Assembly (NCBI RefSeq): GCF_027580225.2
Contig: NC_073346.2
Coordinates: 9,946,001-10,010,000, forward strand
Origin: Misgurnus anguillicaudatus
Lineage: Eukaryota > Chordata > Actinopteri > Cypriniformes > Cobitidae
Length of the DNA: 64,000 nucleotides
Direction: 5' to 3'
Shown: positions 10,739 through 22,084 of the stretch, piece after piece
Layout of the letters: each line of letters starts with the position of its first letter
How positions within the stretch are numbered: position 1 is the first letter of the stretch
Position numbers and translations under genes: made by a program
Notes under the pieces: model-generated
The model's database searches: none
Seen by the model: the letters and a program-made list of their open reading frames with translations, nothing else
Told to the model about the DNA's origin: nothing

Positions 10739-11989
10739 AAATGACTACCCTTAACAAGGGTTTAAATTTATATATTTATAAATTAACCTGTGAAAAGTAA
10801 TAAAACAAATATGGACAAATAACCATACAAACATCATTCATTGATTTTTTTGTACTTTTAGCAACTAACAACTAACTAATATTGCAAACCGTAATATTGC
10901 CTTAACCTAATCCATAAAGCACAAATACTTTCAATGGGATAAAATGACATACTATCTGTTATTATGGGACTTGATCCATTACAATCTGATACCAAAAGCA
11001 CATATTAAAAACCTTTTGTTTGTACGTCAATAGCAGGACATTTTCACAAAACATTTTTTTAATTTTGAAAACCAACCATGGAACATTAAACACGACAACA
11101 CTGACAGCAAAACAGCAAAGTCCAGCTTTGGGAACGTGACCCCTATGGTGGATAAGGTGTGGATGAAATTAATCCGACCATGGTGTGGCACGGCACGTCC
11201 ATGAGGTCAGCCAGGCGACACCTTATCCAGACCGGTTCTGACGTAACACCAGAATCCTGCTGCGGTTTAGCACGAGTCCCTGTGCATGAAGGGTGCTGAA
11301 AAAGAGCTTTGCTTTCATCTTCCTCCGATCAAATAAAACCAAAGCAGCTTGGCAAGAAAAACACGCAAAGCCAATTGGTCTGATAGTTAACAGATGCGGC
11401 AGATAAAATGCATTAAAATCTATCAAAGACGGCACCTATTGCGGTTTTTGAAAGGACTTAGCATGGTTTCGGATGCTTCACCCATCGGTAAAGCGTGGAC
11501 TATAATTGAAAGTTTTATCTTTCAAAAACACTGTCCTCTAATAAAATTTCATTTTTTTTTCTCAAGCAGCCCAATAAATCTGTGCCTCTCGAATAATTGC
11601 TGTTTTCTTTGGAAGGTGCACATATGCTTTGGCACAGGGAACATGAAAAACATGAGAACACTGAGATGATGAAAGGCACCTCTTCCATCGATATTTAAAT
11701 GGAAACGTGTCACAGGACCCAAACACTTTGAAATTGAACAGGAAAATGGGGTGACCAGGGTTAAGCAACAAGCCATATGTGTCCATGAGAGCAGCTGTCT
11801 GGTCAGAAGGGCAATATTCCTAAAATAACACATTTTCCTAAACAATTCATCTAGTAACATAAATGTAATCAGAGTGATAGAAACTATTTCAAAATATAAT
11901 ATATAAAACAGATTTCTATTGAATCTGAAAACCTTCTGTTGAGGTACATCAACAGTAAAAACACATTTTACTCTACACACATTTAACCC
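10739..11989. other. Intronic stretch without recognised features
   Basis: I see no gene, RNA or clear repeat border in this segment. The longest frame (11549-11980, minus) has no recognisable motif and ordinary AT-rich composition. The segment ends at the left edge of dispersed repeat copy B. Confidence 0.4.
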
Positions 11990-12005
11990 TACAAATTAAA
12001 AAAAT

Positions 12006-12165
12006 ATTTGAAGAGCTCAGATGCAAACCCCTCTAAGTGCGCCGAGACGTTTTCTTGTAAATGAGCATTTCTTTTCAGACTCTGCCAACAAAGCGATATT
12101 TCTGAATGACCTGAGACAGAGAATAAGCGGATTTGAAATGAAAGTATTTGATGAACGTAGTGAAA
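12006..12165 (+). repeat. Dispersed repeat, copy B (short)
   Basis: It reads GAGCTCAGATGCAAACCCCT at the left, then GAGACGTTTTCTTGTAAATG, and ends GATTTGAAATGAAAGTATTT followed by GATGAACGTA. These blocks appear in the same order in copies A (7083-7855) and, inverted, C (26203-27430). The central part present in the other copies is deleted here. Confidence 0.7.
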
Positions 12166-12259
12166 AAAGTTTCACTTTTTTATATGTTGTTGTAGGAGGC
12201 CTGTAATGCAGAAATAAATGGGTTTATGTGTGGATTGTATGTATTTATCTTTTTTATCA

Positions 12260-12870
12260 GTTTTTGGCGGAAGAGCGATACCTGCTGGAGCTTCCAGGTC
12301 TGCGGGAGACCATAATGCAGTCTGGACCTCCCGCCCAGTCTTCAATGGACTTGGGAAGTCTACGGATGGATCTACCAACCCCAGCAACATGGTATGGGTC
12401 ATTATGGTGCAGATCATGATTTAGGCTCTACGAGATTCCCTGCTCCCAATCAGCCAATACAATGGGCAGAGCCGAAGATACCCATCTTCCAACAAGGGGA
12501 GGACATCGAGAGCTACCTTCAACGGTTTAAGCATTTTGCTAAGACTTGAAGGTGGCCTCAGGAAGAGTGGAGTTATCGTCTGGTACCGCTGCTGTTAGGG
12601 CAAGCGTATTTGGTCATGGACAAAACTCAGGCGGAACAACACTCTGAGCTGAAGGAGGCTTTTCTGGCAAAGTTTGACGTCTTGGCAGAGACATATCCTC
12701 AACTGTGGCTCAGAAGAGTGGTAATGAATCTACCTGTGTACAACCAGGTAAGAGACTGATTTGCTTTTACTGCCAACAGTTGGGGCACAAAGCGGCTGAT
12801 TGCCCCATACGTAAAGCAAAACTAACTGGGTTCTGTTATGTTCCACGAGAAGGGGACAATGTTTAAGACT
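12260..12870 (+). pseudogene. Retroelement gag remnant with CCHC zinc knuckle
   Basis: The frame from about 12265 reads like a gag N-terminus (FLAEERYLLELPGLRETI). It is followed after frameshifts by a capsid-like stretch near 12500-12680 with GEDIESYLQRFKHFAKT and LVPLLLGQAYLVMD. A nucleocapsid zinc knuckle is intact at 12762-12803: Cys-X2-Cys-X4-His-X4-Cys (CFYCQQLGHKAADC). In-frame stops and frame changes make it non-functional. Confidence 0.8.
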
Positions 12871-12884
12871 CTATACATGAACTA

Positions 12885-13215
12885 AATATAATGTGTGATG
12901 TAACCATCAATGGACATTGCCTACGAGCCTTAGTGGACATTTTTGATAAAAGTTTTCTATTGAAAGTGGCAAAAGTGGACAATTTACCTGCCGATGTAAC
13001 CCAAAAATAACTGTATCCAGTTATTCGTTAGAGTGGAAATACCAGACGAGATCCTGAGAGACCAAGGCACAAATTTCACATCAAAGTTGATGGGTCAGGG
13101 TCCATACAATGTGATCCGGAAGATGGGGCCAGTTACTTATGAAGTCTATCACCCTGAGAAAGGCAAGACCAAGCAAACCTACCATGTGAACCTATTAAAA
13201 AAGTGGAAGGAGCCA
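12885..13215 (+). pseudogene. Protease stub fused to integrase C-terminal remnant
   Basis: Around 12896-12945 the sequence codes DVTINGHCLRALVD, the usual lead-in to the retroviral-type protease active site. The DTG triad is missing, replaced by unrelated sequence. At about 13033 it jumps to integrase: EIPDEILRDQGTNFTS contains the second catalytic Asp context (DQGTNF). It then goes straight to the GPY/F C-terminal module (GPYNVIRKMGPVTYEV, then YHVNLLKKW). The first Asp, the Glu and most of the core are deleted. Confidence 0.8.
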
Positions 13216-13289
13216 AATGGAGAGACGTCTGAAAGTCACTGCTTGTGTGGAAGGTGTAAAGTGTGGAGGATGATGTTTCAGAGTCAAGA

Positions 13290-13740
13290 GTTAAACAGAG
13301 AGTGTCTGTGGTGGATCTGGATCTGAGTCACCTAGAGGACCTCAAGCGACGAGACCTGCAACAGCTACTGAACCGGTTCCCTGAGATGTTCAGTCAGAGA
13401 CCTGGGCGGACAGAGCTGGCCCAGTACATCATACACTTATCTGATCCGACACCTTTGAGACAATGGCCATACAAAGTACCAGAGCGGCTAGTCAAACCAC
13501 TAAAGGAGGAGGTCACAGTTATGAGAGAGCTTGGAATGATAGAGCCTTCAAGCAAGTGAATGGAGCAGTCCGGTAGTGAAAGTAGGTAAAGCACAGCACA
13601 TTGGACCTGTGTAAGGGGTACTGGCAGGTAGCCTTAGATCCAGCTTCAAGATCTTACACCGCATTCCATATGCCTCTGGGGCTATTCCAATTAACAGTCC
13701 TGCTGTCTGTGGCCTACCTGGACGATGTGGTCATCTACAG
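13290..13740 (+). pseudogene. Reverse transcriptase remnant with YLDD motif
   Basis: It follows the integrase remnant directly. From about 13310 the frame reads DLSHLEDLKRRDLQQLLNRF, then RTELAQYIIHLSDPTPLR and ERLVKPLKEEVTVMRELGM, the usual N-terminal part of a gypsy-type reverse transcriptase. A gap and frame change follow. The LDLCKGYWQVALDP block is at about 13598-13640. Another deletion then brings in the catalytic YLDD motif at 13715-13726 (AYLDDVVIYS). Large parts of fingers and palm are missing. Confidence 0.85.
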
Positions 13741-13814
13741 CCACTTGTTGACAAGTATAACTGATATAACTGGGAAGAAGGAAACTTTTACATGGGATAC
13801 TAACTGGGAAGTGG

Positions 13815-14475
13815 ACAGCTACATTCACAAGTGGATAAAGTGGAGGCGATTCGACGGAGCCCAAGACCAACCTCAAAGAAAGAGTTGAGGTCTTTCTTGG
13901 GTCTCCCTGGGTGGTACTGAAGATTCATCCCTAAATTTGCTGTGATTGCTGCGTCACTAACTTACCTGCAAGGGAAGAACATCAAGAACCCAATACCCTG
14001 GACCAAAGATACTGAGGTGGCGATCAAGGCCCTGAAAGAAAGAATGTTTGCCAACCCAGTGCTCCAGATCCACAAATTTTCAAAGCGGTTCCTGGTCCAG
14101 GTAGATGCCTTTGCAACATAAATAATGGCAGTCCTGGCCCAGGGAAAAGTGGGGCAAGAGTTACCGGTGCTTTATTTAAGCCAAAAGTTGTTGCCTCAAG
14201 AAACCAGATACTCTGTGGAGGAAAAGGAGTGCCTAGCCATCAAGTCTGGATAGCTCCCAGTATTATCTCCTAGGGCGGGAGTTTAATCTGGAAACAGACC
14301 ACCGAGCCCTGAACTGGCTTCACACAGTGAAGGACAGAAATTCCAGGGTGCCAAGATGGTACCTCAATCACCAACCCAATAAATTCAAGGTACAGCATCG
14401 CCCAGGGAAGCAGAATGTGGTCGCACACTACCCGTCTCATTTCCTGGCCAGCACACGGCTTGAAGAGGGGGAAAG
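13815..14475 (+). pseudogene. Reverse transcriptase connection and RNase H remnant
   Basis: It includes a connection-like stretch (KKELRSFLGLPGWY near 13880, with a stop soon after) and the RNase H start with FLVQVDAFAT, where the family usually has an Asp-Ala-Ser context, interrupted by a stop near 14120. It also has QETRYSVEEKECLAIK near 14195-14245, and after a frame change LETDHRALNWLHTVKD and HRPGKQNVVAHYPS. This order matches RNase HI of gypsy-type elements. Multiple breaks rule out function. Confidence 0.8.
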
Positions 14476-14510
14476 TAATGTGATGGAGCAGGGCCGCCAT
14501 GCTCGCTGAG

Positions 14511-17354
14511 AAGGCAACACTTGCAAAGGCACACATACACATACAAATAGAGCAAGTACCCATGCATACACCGCATACACTTACCTTAATCATACTCCAT
14601 TACAGCAGCGGGTGCACATAAAGCTGATACACATGAACATTTCAGTCATTATCTTTCCCCTGATTAATTCATTTATTTCCTACAGTACACATGCACACAA
14701 TATGTTTTGTTTTATGTCTTGTTAGCCAGCCTTCCGGCTAACAAACCTTAACCTTTAAACATCTAAAACTACTACAATCTTAATTTCTTTAAACTGACAA
14801 AGACTTTACTTTAAGACTTTTACTCAAGGTTTTCTAGATAAACGTTTGTCTACCGAGTTTACCATCTATATTTACCATTATTTTAATATACATTAATACG
14901 TCAAAATATTTTGGGATCAAAATCGTGCCCCTGTTTGTATGAGGGTTGCTACCTCCTCACCATGATGAATGTTCCCTTTTGATTGATACTCATTCTAGTT
15001 CTTCAATGTTCAGTTCAAACCCTTTGGCCTGGTTGAAGGATTCATGAGAAATAGATTGAGCCAAAAATATTTTTGTCCCCATCTCTCACCATTCAGGAAT
15101 CGGAGCGCAGTATCACTGTCTTGCACGTGCACATTGGTCATCGCTTCAGGCTTCATTTCAAATCAGATTAGAGTCGAGCTGTTGAACAGATAACTCGCTT
15201 TCTAAAATCTACTCTCACTTTGCATTGGTGAAGATAATTAATCCATTAAAATGTCATTCATTCAGTGAGCAAATGAATGTCCTGGAGATACTACAGGACT
15301 CTATTTAGCACACGTAGCGCTAAGCAGTCAATGATTGATGCTTGCTGGTCCATTCCCGGTTCCCATTTGAAGGGGTAAAAGCTTTTCTAGAAGTGACAAC
15401 CTTCATCTATCTCGATGGTGCCGATGGATTTTTGCATATGTCATGGAGGAGAACCGAAGGGCAGTTAATGTGTAAAGATCATGCCAGTCGTCTAAATTTA
15501 GCTAAGATGTCACTTCACAAGTGAATAACTTGATGCAGATATCACATAACATCAGTATGTTTCATTATAATTTCTAATGGACCTGACTCTAAAGAGCCAA
15601 GTGCTGTTTATGGTATTAATTCATATACTAAAATTCAAATTTGTAAAAAATAAATGTTTATCACTGAGGTAATAAATAATTTAGTCTCAGTTTATAAATG
15701 TGATGGTTACTTTGGTGGAGTGATACAAAATAGTAAAATGTCCCTGCGATGTTCTAGTCCTATTCCCTAACTTTTCGTCCAATCATCCGATCAGATTTGA
15801 GGACCAGTCAGATAATGATTAACAGTTTTAACATTAAAATAACCATAAGTTATGTAAAAAATAAACAAAATATAAATATATTTGTATTAATGATACAGAA
15901 AATAATTTTAAAATTTGATTGTATCCCTAATATATATATAACACTATTAATTTGTCTCTTAAATTCCAAGGCAGATATAATTCCAACAATAAATGGCTCA
16001 AAACGTGACTGTTCCCATAACAAGTTGTGAAAGCTGACAACTCGAGGACGGGCAGAAGACGAGACCCCGCCGGATTAAAGAGGAGAGCTCTGACAGGTGC
16101 GATGTGAGAGTGAAACCCAATTACTAAAGAAAGCTCTCTCTTCCTCTCTCTCTTTTTCTCTCTCTCTCTTTCATACACACAGTGTAGTGTAGGTTATATG
16201 GAAAGAGCTCTCTGGTGATTAAAGCTCAGTGTCTCTGGGGAGAGTTACCATGAAAGGTTCTCTTCACACATGTAGAACCAAAATCTCCTGATACAGAAAG
16301 TCAAAGCAAGCAGCTGAAATATTGATCAGTGGATGAATAAAAAAGAATAAATGTCAAGAAAAGAGCTAAAGAAATGATAATTGTATCTCATTTACAAAAA
16401 AAAAACCCCACACTGGAATCCCAATGTTTCCACAATTAGTCATCTAAACAGCTACTAGTTTCAACGTATTGGGGTTTTCCAGTATGAAGGCATACATATT
16501 TAGTTTAAGTGCACTCATAAGTCAGGCATTTCAAAGGATCTAAAATCAGACAAATAGCTTCAACCTGAAAGTCCTTTATTCACAAACAGACTGAAAAGAT
16601 TTTCATTGCATCAGTCCTGTCTACTGTCCTTACAATGGTACATTAGGCCCCTAATGGACAAAGAGTCTCGGGAGATTCATTAATATGAAAATGGCCCGTG
16701 TTTGAGATGAAATTAGCGGCCGCTCCAAATACAAATTGCGGCAGACTCCCCAGAGCCTGGACTATAATTGACTGAACTGTGAATGTTCACACATCTCTCC
16801 CACCAGATCCAAAAGGCCAGAAAGAGAGAGAGAGAGAGATATGACACATACTGTAGGGTGTTGTGAGACACAAAGAGAACGTTGTGTTAAAATCACTGAT
16901 TGCTACTTTCTGTACTTAATTTTTTCTGTTTGTATTACTACTCTTACAGTATTTCACTCTTACTGGTTAAGACAAGCAAACTATCACTATTGATCATATC
17001 TGGAGGCAGGAATTTAAACAAATCCCTTACATATTAAATTGAGGTAGATTAAAAATAGCTCAAATTAAACTTACTTTTTGACAATAAGTCTTATGTAGAG
17101 ATCACAATATTATTGCAAATGGATTTCCAGCTAGGCCCACAGCAAATGATAAAACTGCTTGTCCGCGGTTGATTGTGATGGAAATTTAAAGTCTGTGTTC
17201 TCAGTTTCTGACACCACAGTAAAAATGTTATTAACCACCCAGCCAAACTGAAATGATTAAAATGCCAAATAAATAAAATAAGTTGGAAAAATCTTGGAAA
17301 AGGCAGGATTCTCTGCTCTCAAATGCTGGGGGGATGTCTCCTGTTTGCACTGGG
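14511..17354. other. Intronic stretch with minor simple repeats
   Basis: No gene. A short perfect hairpin, TTAGCCAGCC/GGCTAA, sits near 14723-14745. A CT-rich microsatellite lies at about 16130-16172 and a GA run at 16823-16840. Near 16408-16490, CACACTGGAATCCCAAT and its imperfect inverse TATTGGGGTTTTCCAGTATG form a small hairpin. The part 16640-16800 is repeat-free with TAAT-type sites and looks regulatory-like, with low confidence. Confidence 0.4.
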
Positions 17355-18140
17355 ATGCTCGCGATTGTGGATGCTCGCGATTGTGGACTGAACTATGTAG
17401 TACTGAATTGTGGAGTTACACCGTTAAACAGTTTTTCAACATTTCTGTGTTCAGGATAATTTGGGAAGGGATAAATTGGTGGCTCAATGACACACTGAAG
17501 CCACCGCATGATTGTGGATGCTCGCGATTGTGGACTGAACTATATAGTACTAAATTGTGGAGTTACAATGTTAAACAGTTTTTCAACATTTCTGTGTTCA
17601 GGATAATTTGGGAGGGGTGAAATTAGTGGCTCAATGACACACTGAAGCCACCGCGCGATTGTGGATGCTCGCGATTGTGGACGCTCGAGATTGTGGACTG
17701 AACTATGTAGTACTGAATTGTAGAGTTACACCGTTAAACAGTTTTTTAACATTTCTGTGTTCAGGATAATTTGGGAGGGGCGAAATTAGTGGCTCAATGA
17801 CACACTGAAGCCACTGTGCGATTGTGGATGCTCGCGATTGTGGACGCTCGAGATTGTGGACTGAACTATGTAGTACTGAATTGTAGAGTTACACCGTTAA
17901 ACAGTTTTTCCACATTTCTGTGTTCAGGATAATTTGGGAAGGGATAAATTGGTGGCTCGATGACACACTGAAGCCACTGTGCGATTGTGGATGCTCGCGA
18001 TTGTGGATGCTTGCGCGGTTGCTTCAGTGTGTCATCGAGCCACCAATTTAGCCCAGTCCAAATGATCCTGAACACAAAAATGTGGAAAAACTGTTGTAAC
18101 GGTGTAACTCCACAAATCAGTACTACATAGTTCAGTCTTT
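17355..18140. repeat. Tandem direct repeats ending in one inverted copy
   Basis: The phrase CTGAACTATGTAGTACTGAA starts at 17388, (diverged) 17535, 17698 and 17861, giving spacings of 147, 163 and 163 bases. Each unit runs through CAGTTTTTCAACATTTCTGT, CAGGATAATTTGGGA and TGACACACTGAAGCCAC. Units are joined by a shorter iteration, GATTGTGGATGCTCGC. From about 18012 to 18140 the same unit appears once in inverted orientation, ending CATAGTTCAG at 18126-18135. The structure looks like a palindromic transposon whose left arm was amplified. The frames running through it are by-products. Confidence 0.92.
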
Positions 18141-21100
18141 GCAACATGTTTTAGCAATGCATTTCGAACATGTATAATGGGTTTAGAAACAATTCTCTGA
18201 AATAAATTTACACAGACTTTAAATAGACCCCTTTATTTAATACAATGTGAAACACCCTGATGTCACAATCTCTTAAATGAAAAAATAAAGTCTAACAAGA
18301 AGGGAAAAAGCAAAAAAGTCTGAAACACAAGGTCACGAATAGGTTGGTCATTCTACTTATACCTGCAGTGGTCATGGCTTCTGTTATCAATAAGCCATTT
18401 CATTATATAAAGGCAAGCTAAACATACGCACACAGTGCAGTGTTTCATTAGCTGGCCTTCACAAAGGCTGCTGCCCGCCCTCTTGGCAGAGCCAGCGAGC
18501 ATCTCTGCGTTCTAATCTGCACCCGCCAGTGGCACAGACTGTCAGTGAAGGGTGCTTCACCTGAGAGGAACCCAGTGAAAAGTGCACTATACCAAAGTGT
18601 TCACTCAGATCACAGTTAAGCGCACTTGTTTTGCTCTTAGAAAGGCTTGCTGTAATAAGGTGACTTCGCTGTAACCTCATGCAGCATTGATAAAATATAG
18701 AGATGCTGGACAACAATTAAACGACTCTTTAAAGGAAGAAAAGGCTAATGTGAAGGCTAATGTACTCATGCTCAATGTTTTGAACAGTAAACACTTGTAG
18801 CAACGGAGCCCAAAATGTTCCAGCACACAGCAAATGGATGCTGGAGGTCAAGGCTTGGATGGTGCTCTGGTATATGGACCGAGTATGTGCGCTGAGAGGT
18901 TGCGAAAGATATAATTTCAGGGCTCTGTCCTTGGATTTCACCAACCTCTGAGCTTTTATAGTATTCATGTTTGATGCACCGCGCACTGTAGCAGGTTAAC
19001 CATCAGGTCATATTTCATGACTGTATAATGAAGGCAATATGTTACAGCTTTGCGAAACCTAAACTTTCAGACAACCACGTTTTTTTCTTCTTCAAATAAG
19101 ATGACATTAAAGTGAAATTTGTGTAATCAGCAGCATATAATAGGAAAAAAGTTTAACCTCCAGCCAGAACTAGAAAATACTGAGCTGCTCTGCATTTAAA
19201 TTGGGGTTCTGCCACTAGCCAACTCTCTTTATCGTGCTAAATTTAACAGTGAGACCTATTTGAATGTGCAAAATCTCTTTAGCTAGACTAATCTGACACA
19301 TAGGAAATTATCATAACCAATGGCATGCATAGAATTCTAATGAGATGATCTACTGTTTATTAAATTCATCTTTCTTTTGTAGTTTTTTTCATTAAGTGGT
19401 GTTTGCAGAAGCATGCATCAGAATTATAATAGTCCATACGTTTAAACAAAGATATTTGAACCATCGTACATGCAAGTATTAAAAGTCTGCTACTACTCTT
19501 GTAAGTGATTATGTAATGATGAAGTAAATGAAAATAATCAATTGAATCCACTAATACTGAAAAAAGGTCAAAATATTATAGAAACCTAGAGGTCGCGTGT
19601 TTAGATGGGGCCCAGTACACAACCATGCGGGACACCCTAGCAACCTAACAACAGCTTAAAACCACTCAGAACATCTTAGCAACCATACAGACCACCCACA
19701 ATGCTCTAGCATCCTGGATGTGAGTTCTGCATAAACACAAGTCATTATCTGAAGAAAAGATACAAATCTAGTTTTGTAAGTTGTATGCAATGCCTCTTGC
19801 ATTTTCGCAGTAATCAGCGCTCTTCAGTCTGACAGGTGCTTTTGCCATTTCAAAGACGGTGAAGCAGAGGGTCTGTAAATCACACATCTGTTCGGCTAAG
19901 CACCTCTAATGCTGCTAAATGACTCCTCAGAAAGAGTGTAAGACATCACTCACGATCTACCCTTAACCTCCCAAATCACACAGTCATTGCCACCCCTGCA
20001 AAACCTCTCCAGCTCCACAAAAAAAAACATTTAAGAGGCAGTAAATTGGGGAGGCGGAAAGCTAGACGGGTGAGAGAGAGATATATGACTGTGAAGTCAG
20101 GGGGATGTGAAAAAAGAATGAAAAAAGTTACTTGGAGAAGTGTCAAGGAAATGTCCAGGGTTTGACATTATCAAGTGATTATGTTGATTAAAGGAAAATA
20201 ATTAGCCATTCCCCTTTTTAGTTTCATTTCAATGTATTATTTTAATAATTATTTTTATTATGTTTATTATATTTATTATTATATGTTTATATAATTATTA
20301 TTATTATTATTACTATTATTACTGTGTAGTAGTAGTACTAGTGGTAGTAGTGGTAGTACTAGTAGGGGCAAAATATGTGTCATGCAGCATAAAAGTCCTA
20401 ACACAATAGATGTTGGCAATATTGACTGTAATTTCACTGTAATTCTTCGCTTACATAAAATTTCAAATTAGTTAAAATTTTATTAATGCTATGCAACACC
20501 TGCTGTCGGTTGAGCTTAACTTATATGAAACTTAAAACATTCTTTTAGCATATCTCACACAACTGTGAAGGAACTAATAACAATGTGACGTATTTAGACA
20601 ATGGAGGTGTGCGTTTGTGAGAGGTGAGACGGATGGAGAAGCGAGTAGGCTCCGAAAACATGTCATTTCATCCATCTGTCTGTATTTGAGGCGATGCTGG
20701 TCTCTCGAGACCACACTTGGCATTTTCATCGCCAATGAAAACCATTTTGCCTCGAAGCAGGTGACGCAATTCATGAGGCCCTGAGAGCAAGACTATTCTT
20801 ACCTCCCATTTAAAACCAGCACACTCAATTGTGAAAGACTTTCACAATCTAACCTGTTTACGAAGAGGAAATCAATGGAGATTGTCAATCTTTGGAAAAA
20901 GAAAGACGAGGTGACCTAGTACAATGCCCCGCTGCTTTTTGTAAGACAAATAGACACATCAAAGCAGAGACGTGCAATTAAAAATACTTGCTGAGCGTGT
21001 TAAAATAAAATAGGGACAAACAGTCAAATTATTAAAATCAAATTAGCACATAAAAAGAAATAACTGTCCTCGAGCACGTATACAAGTGCGCCTACATTTC

Positions 21101-21739
21101 TAATTAGCATTTAATTGTTATTTCCTTTCATTTAAAATAAAAAAATCATCACTTTTTAATTTGAATGTAACAGAGCATAAACGTAACCTATACATATGGG
21201 GACAAAATTACAACCCCAATTAACCCTCTGCAAATTAAAAGTGCTTCTCCCAGCACTTCTCTCTGTTGTCTGGTGGATTATCGGTGTCCTCAGCATCTGG
21301 GGCTCAAATAGGAAATACACAACAGTATTCTGGCAATTGTTTTAAAATGATGTGAATGAGGACGCAGTGCAAAGTTGGAATGACCTTATTGAGGGGGCTG
21401 TACTTTTAGTGCAAGTGGCTATAAACCCAACAACTGCATGATAAATATATAAAATTGTATATGTTTATTATATGCGTCTTTTGAATACTTGAATTCCACC
21501 AATAACGATAACTAGCACACCGCTCATCTGGGTACTGAGAGTCATTTTTATTGTTACTACTCATGTTTATTGTATCAATCTGCTGTTTATTTTCCCATGC
21601 CAAAAATTCACCAGAAACTCACTGTGCCTCAAATCCTCATCCAAATGATATAGGTACACCTAATTAATCAGAGGAAGATTTAAAAGTCTCACACACTCTA
21701 AAAATGACAGAAAACTATCAATTACAAAATAAAATACAA
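18141..21739. other. Intronic stretch with minor repeats
   Basis: No gene recognised. At about 19610-19725 the phrases CACCCTAGCAACC and CATCTTAGCAACC recur, as in dispersed cyprinid minisatellite-like DNA. A compound TTA/TAG microsatellite occupies about 20240-20365. The remaining sequence, including 20570-20900, is unassigned. Confidence 0.45.
20240..20365. repeat. Compound (ATT)n / (TAG)n microsatellite
   Basis: An imperfect ATT/TTA tract at roughly 20240-20320 passes into GTAGTAGTAGTACTAGTGG and further TAG/GTA repeats to about 20365. It is a simple sequence repeat with no coding meaning. Confidence 0.85.
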
Positions 21740-22084
21740 GAAAGCACCAGGGCTGCCTAATGATTAGTCACGACTAATCGTTTGCAGAATAAAAGTTTTT
21801 TTTTTTTTTTACATAATATATGTGGATGTACTGTGTATAATAATTATGTATAAATAAGTACACACGCATGTATAATTTAAAGAAAAAATATTATATAATA
21901 AATATAAAAATAAAATTATATACAAATTTATATAAACATGCAAATATTTCTTTAATATATACATGCATGTGTGTGTTTGTATTTACACAATTATTATACA
22001 GTGCACTCACATATATTATGTAAACAAAAACTTATTCTGCAAATGATGAGTCGTGACTAATCGTTACGCAGCCCTAGAACGCAC
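21740..22084. mobile_element. Palindromic hAT-type MITE
   Basis: A 329-bp element (21748-22076) is flanked by 8-bp duplications GAAAGCAC and GAACGCAC, with 7 of 8 matching. Termini: CAGGGCTGCCTAATGATTAG on the left and, in reverse complement, TAGGGCTGCGTAACGATTAG on the right. The inverted similarity extends about 50 bp inward (through TTTGCAGAATAA). The middle is AT-rich with CACACGCATG-type runs. The 8-bp duplication and terminal sequence indicate a hAT-derived, non-autonomous element. Confidence 0.9.

Larger units (their letters stand above)
12240..14510 (+). mobile_element. Decayed Ty3/gypsy-type retroelement with Gmr1-like pol order
   Basis: Fragments of one retrotransposon lie in a single direction: a gag region with a CCHC zinc knuckle, a protease-like stub, the end of integrase, then reverse transcriptase and RNase H. 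Integrase before reverse transcriptase is unusual for Ty3/gypsy elements; it is the arrangement described for Gmr1-like elements of deuterostomes. Every module has stops, frameshifts or internal deletions. No long terminal repeats were found on either side, so the copy is old and inactive. The sequence after 14510 could include remains of an LTR, but no matching partner is visible upstream. Confidence 0.85.

Noticed and set aside
11549..11980. 143-codon minus-strand open frame as a possible cdkal1 exon or nested gene
   Set aside because: No motif, no similarity to the enzyme, and AT-rich composition like the rest of the intron.
14511..14760. Right LTR of the retroelement
   Set aside because: No matching sequence was found upstream of 12240, so an LTR pair cannot be shown.
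17294..17620. Open frame with internally repeated peptide
   Set aside because: The periodic peptide only reflects the underlying 147- to 163-bp DNA repeat, and later units break the frame.
17355..18140. Regularly spaced repeats as a CRISPR-like array
   Set aside because: Units are about 160 bp with no unique spacers, one unit is inverted, and the organism is a vertebrate.
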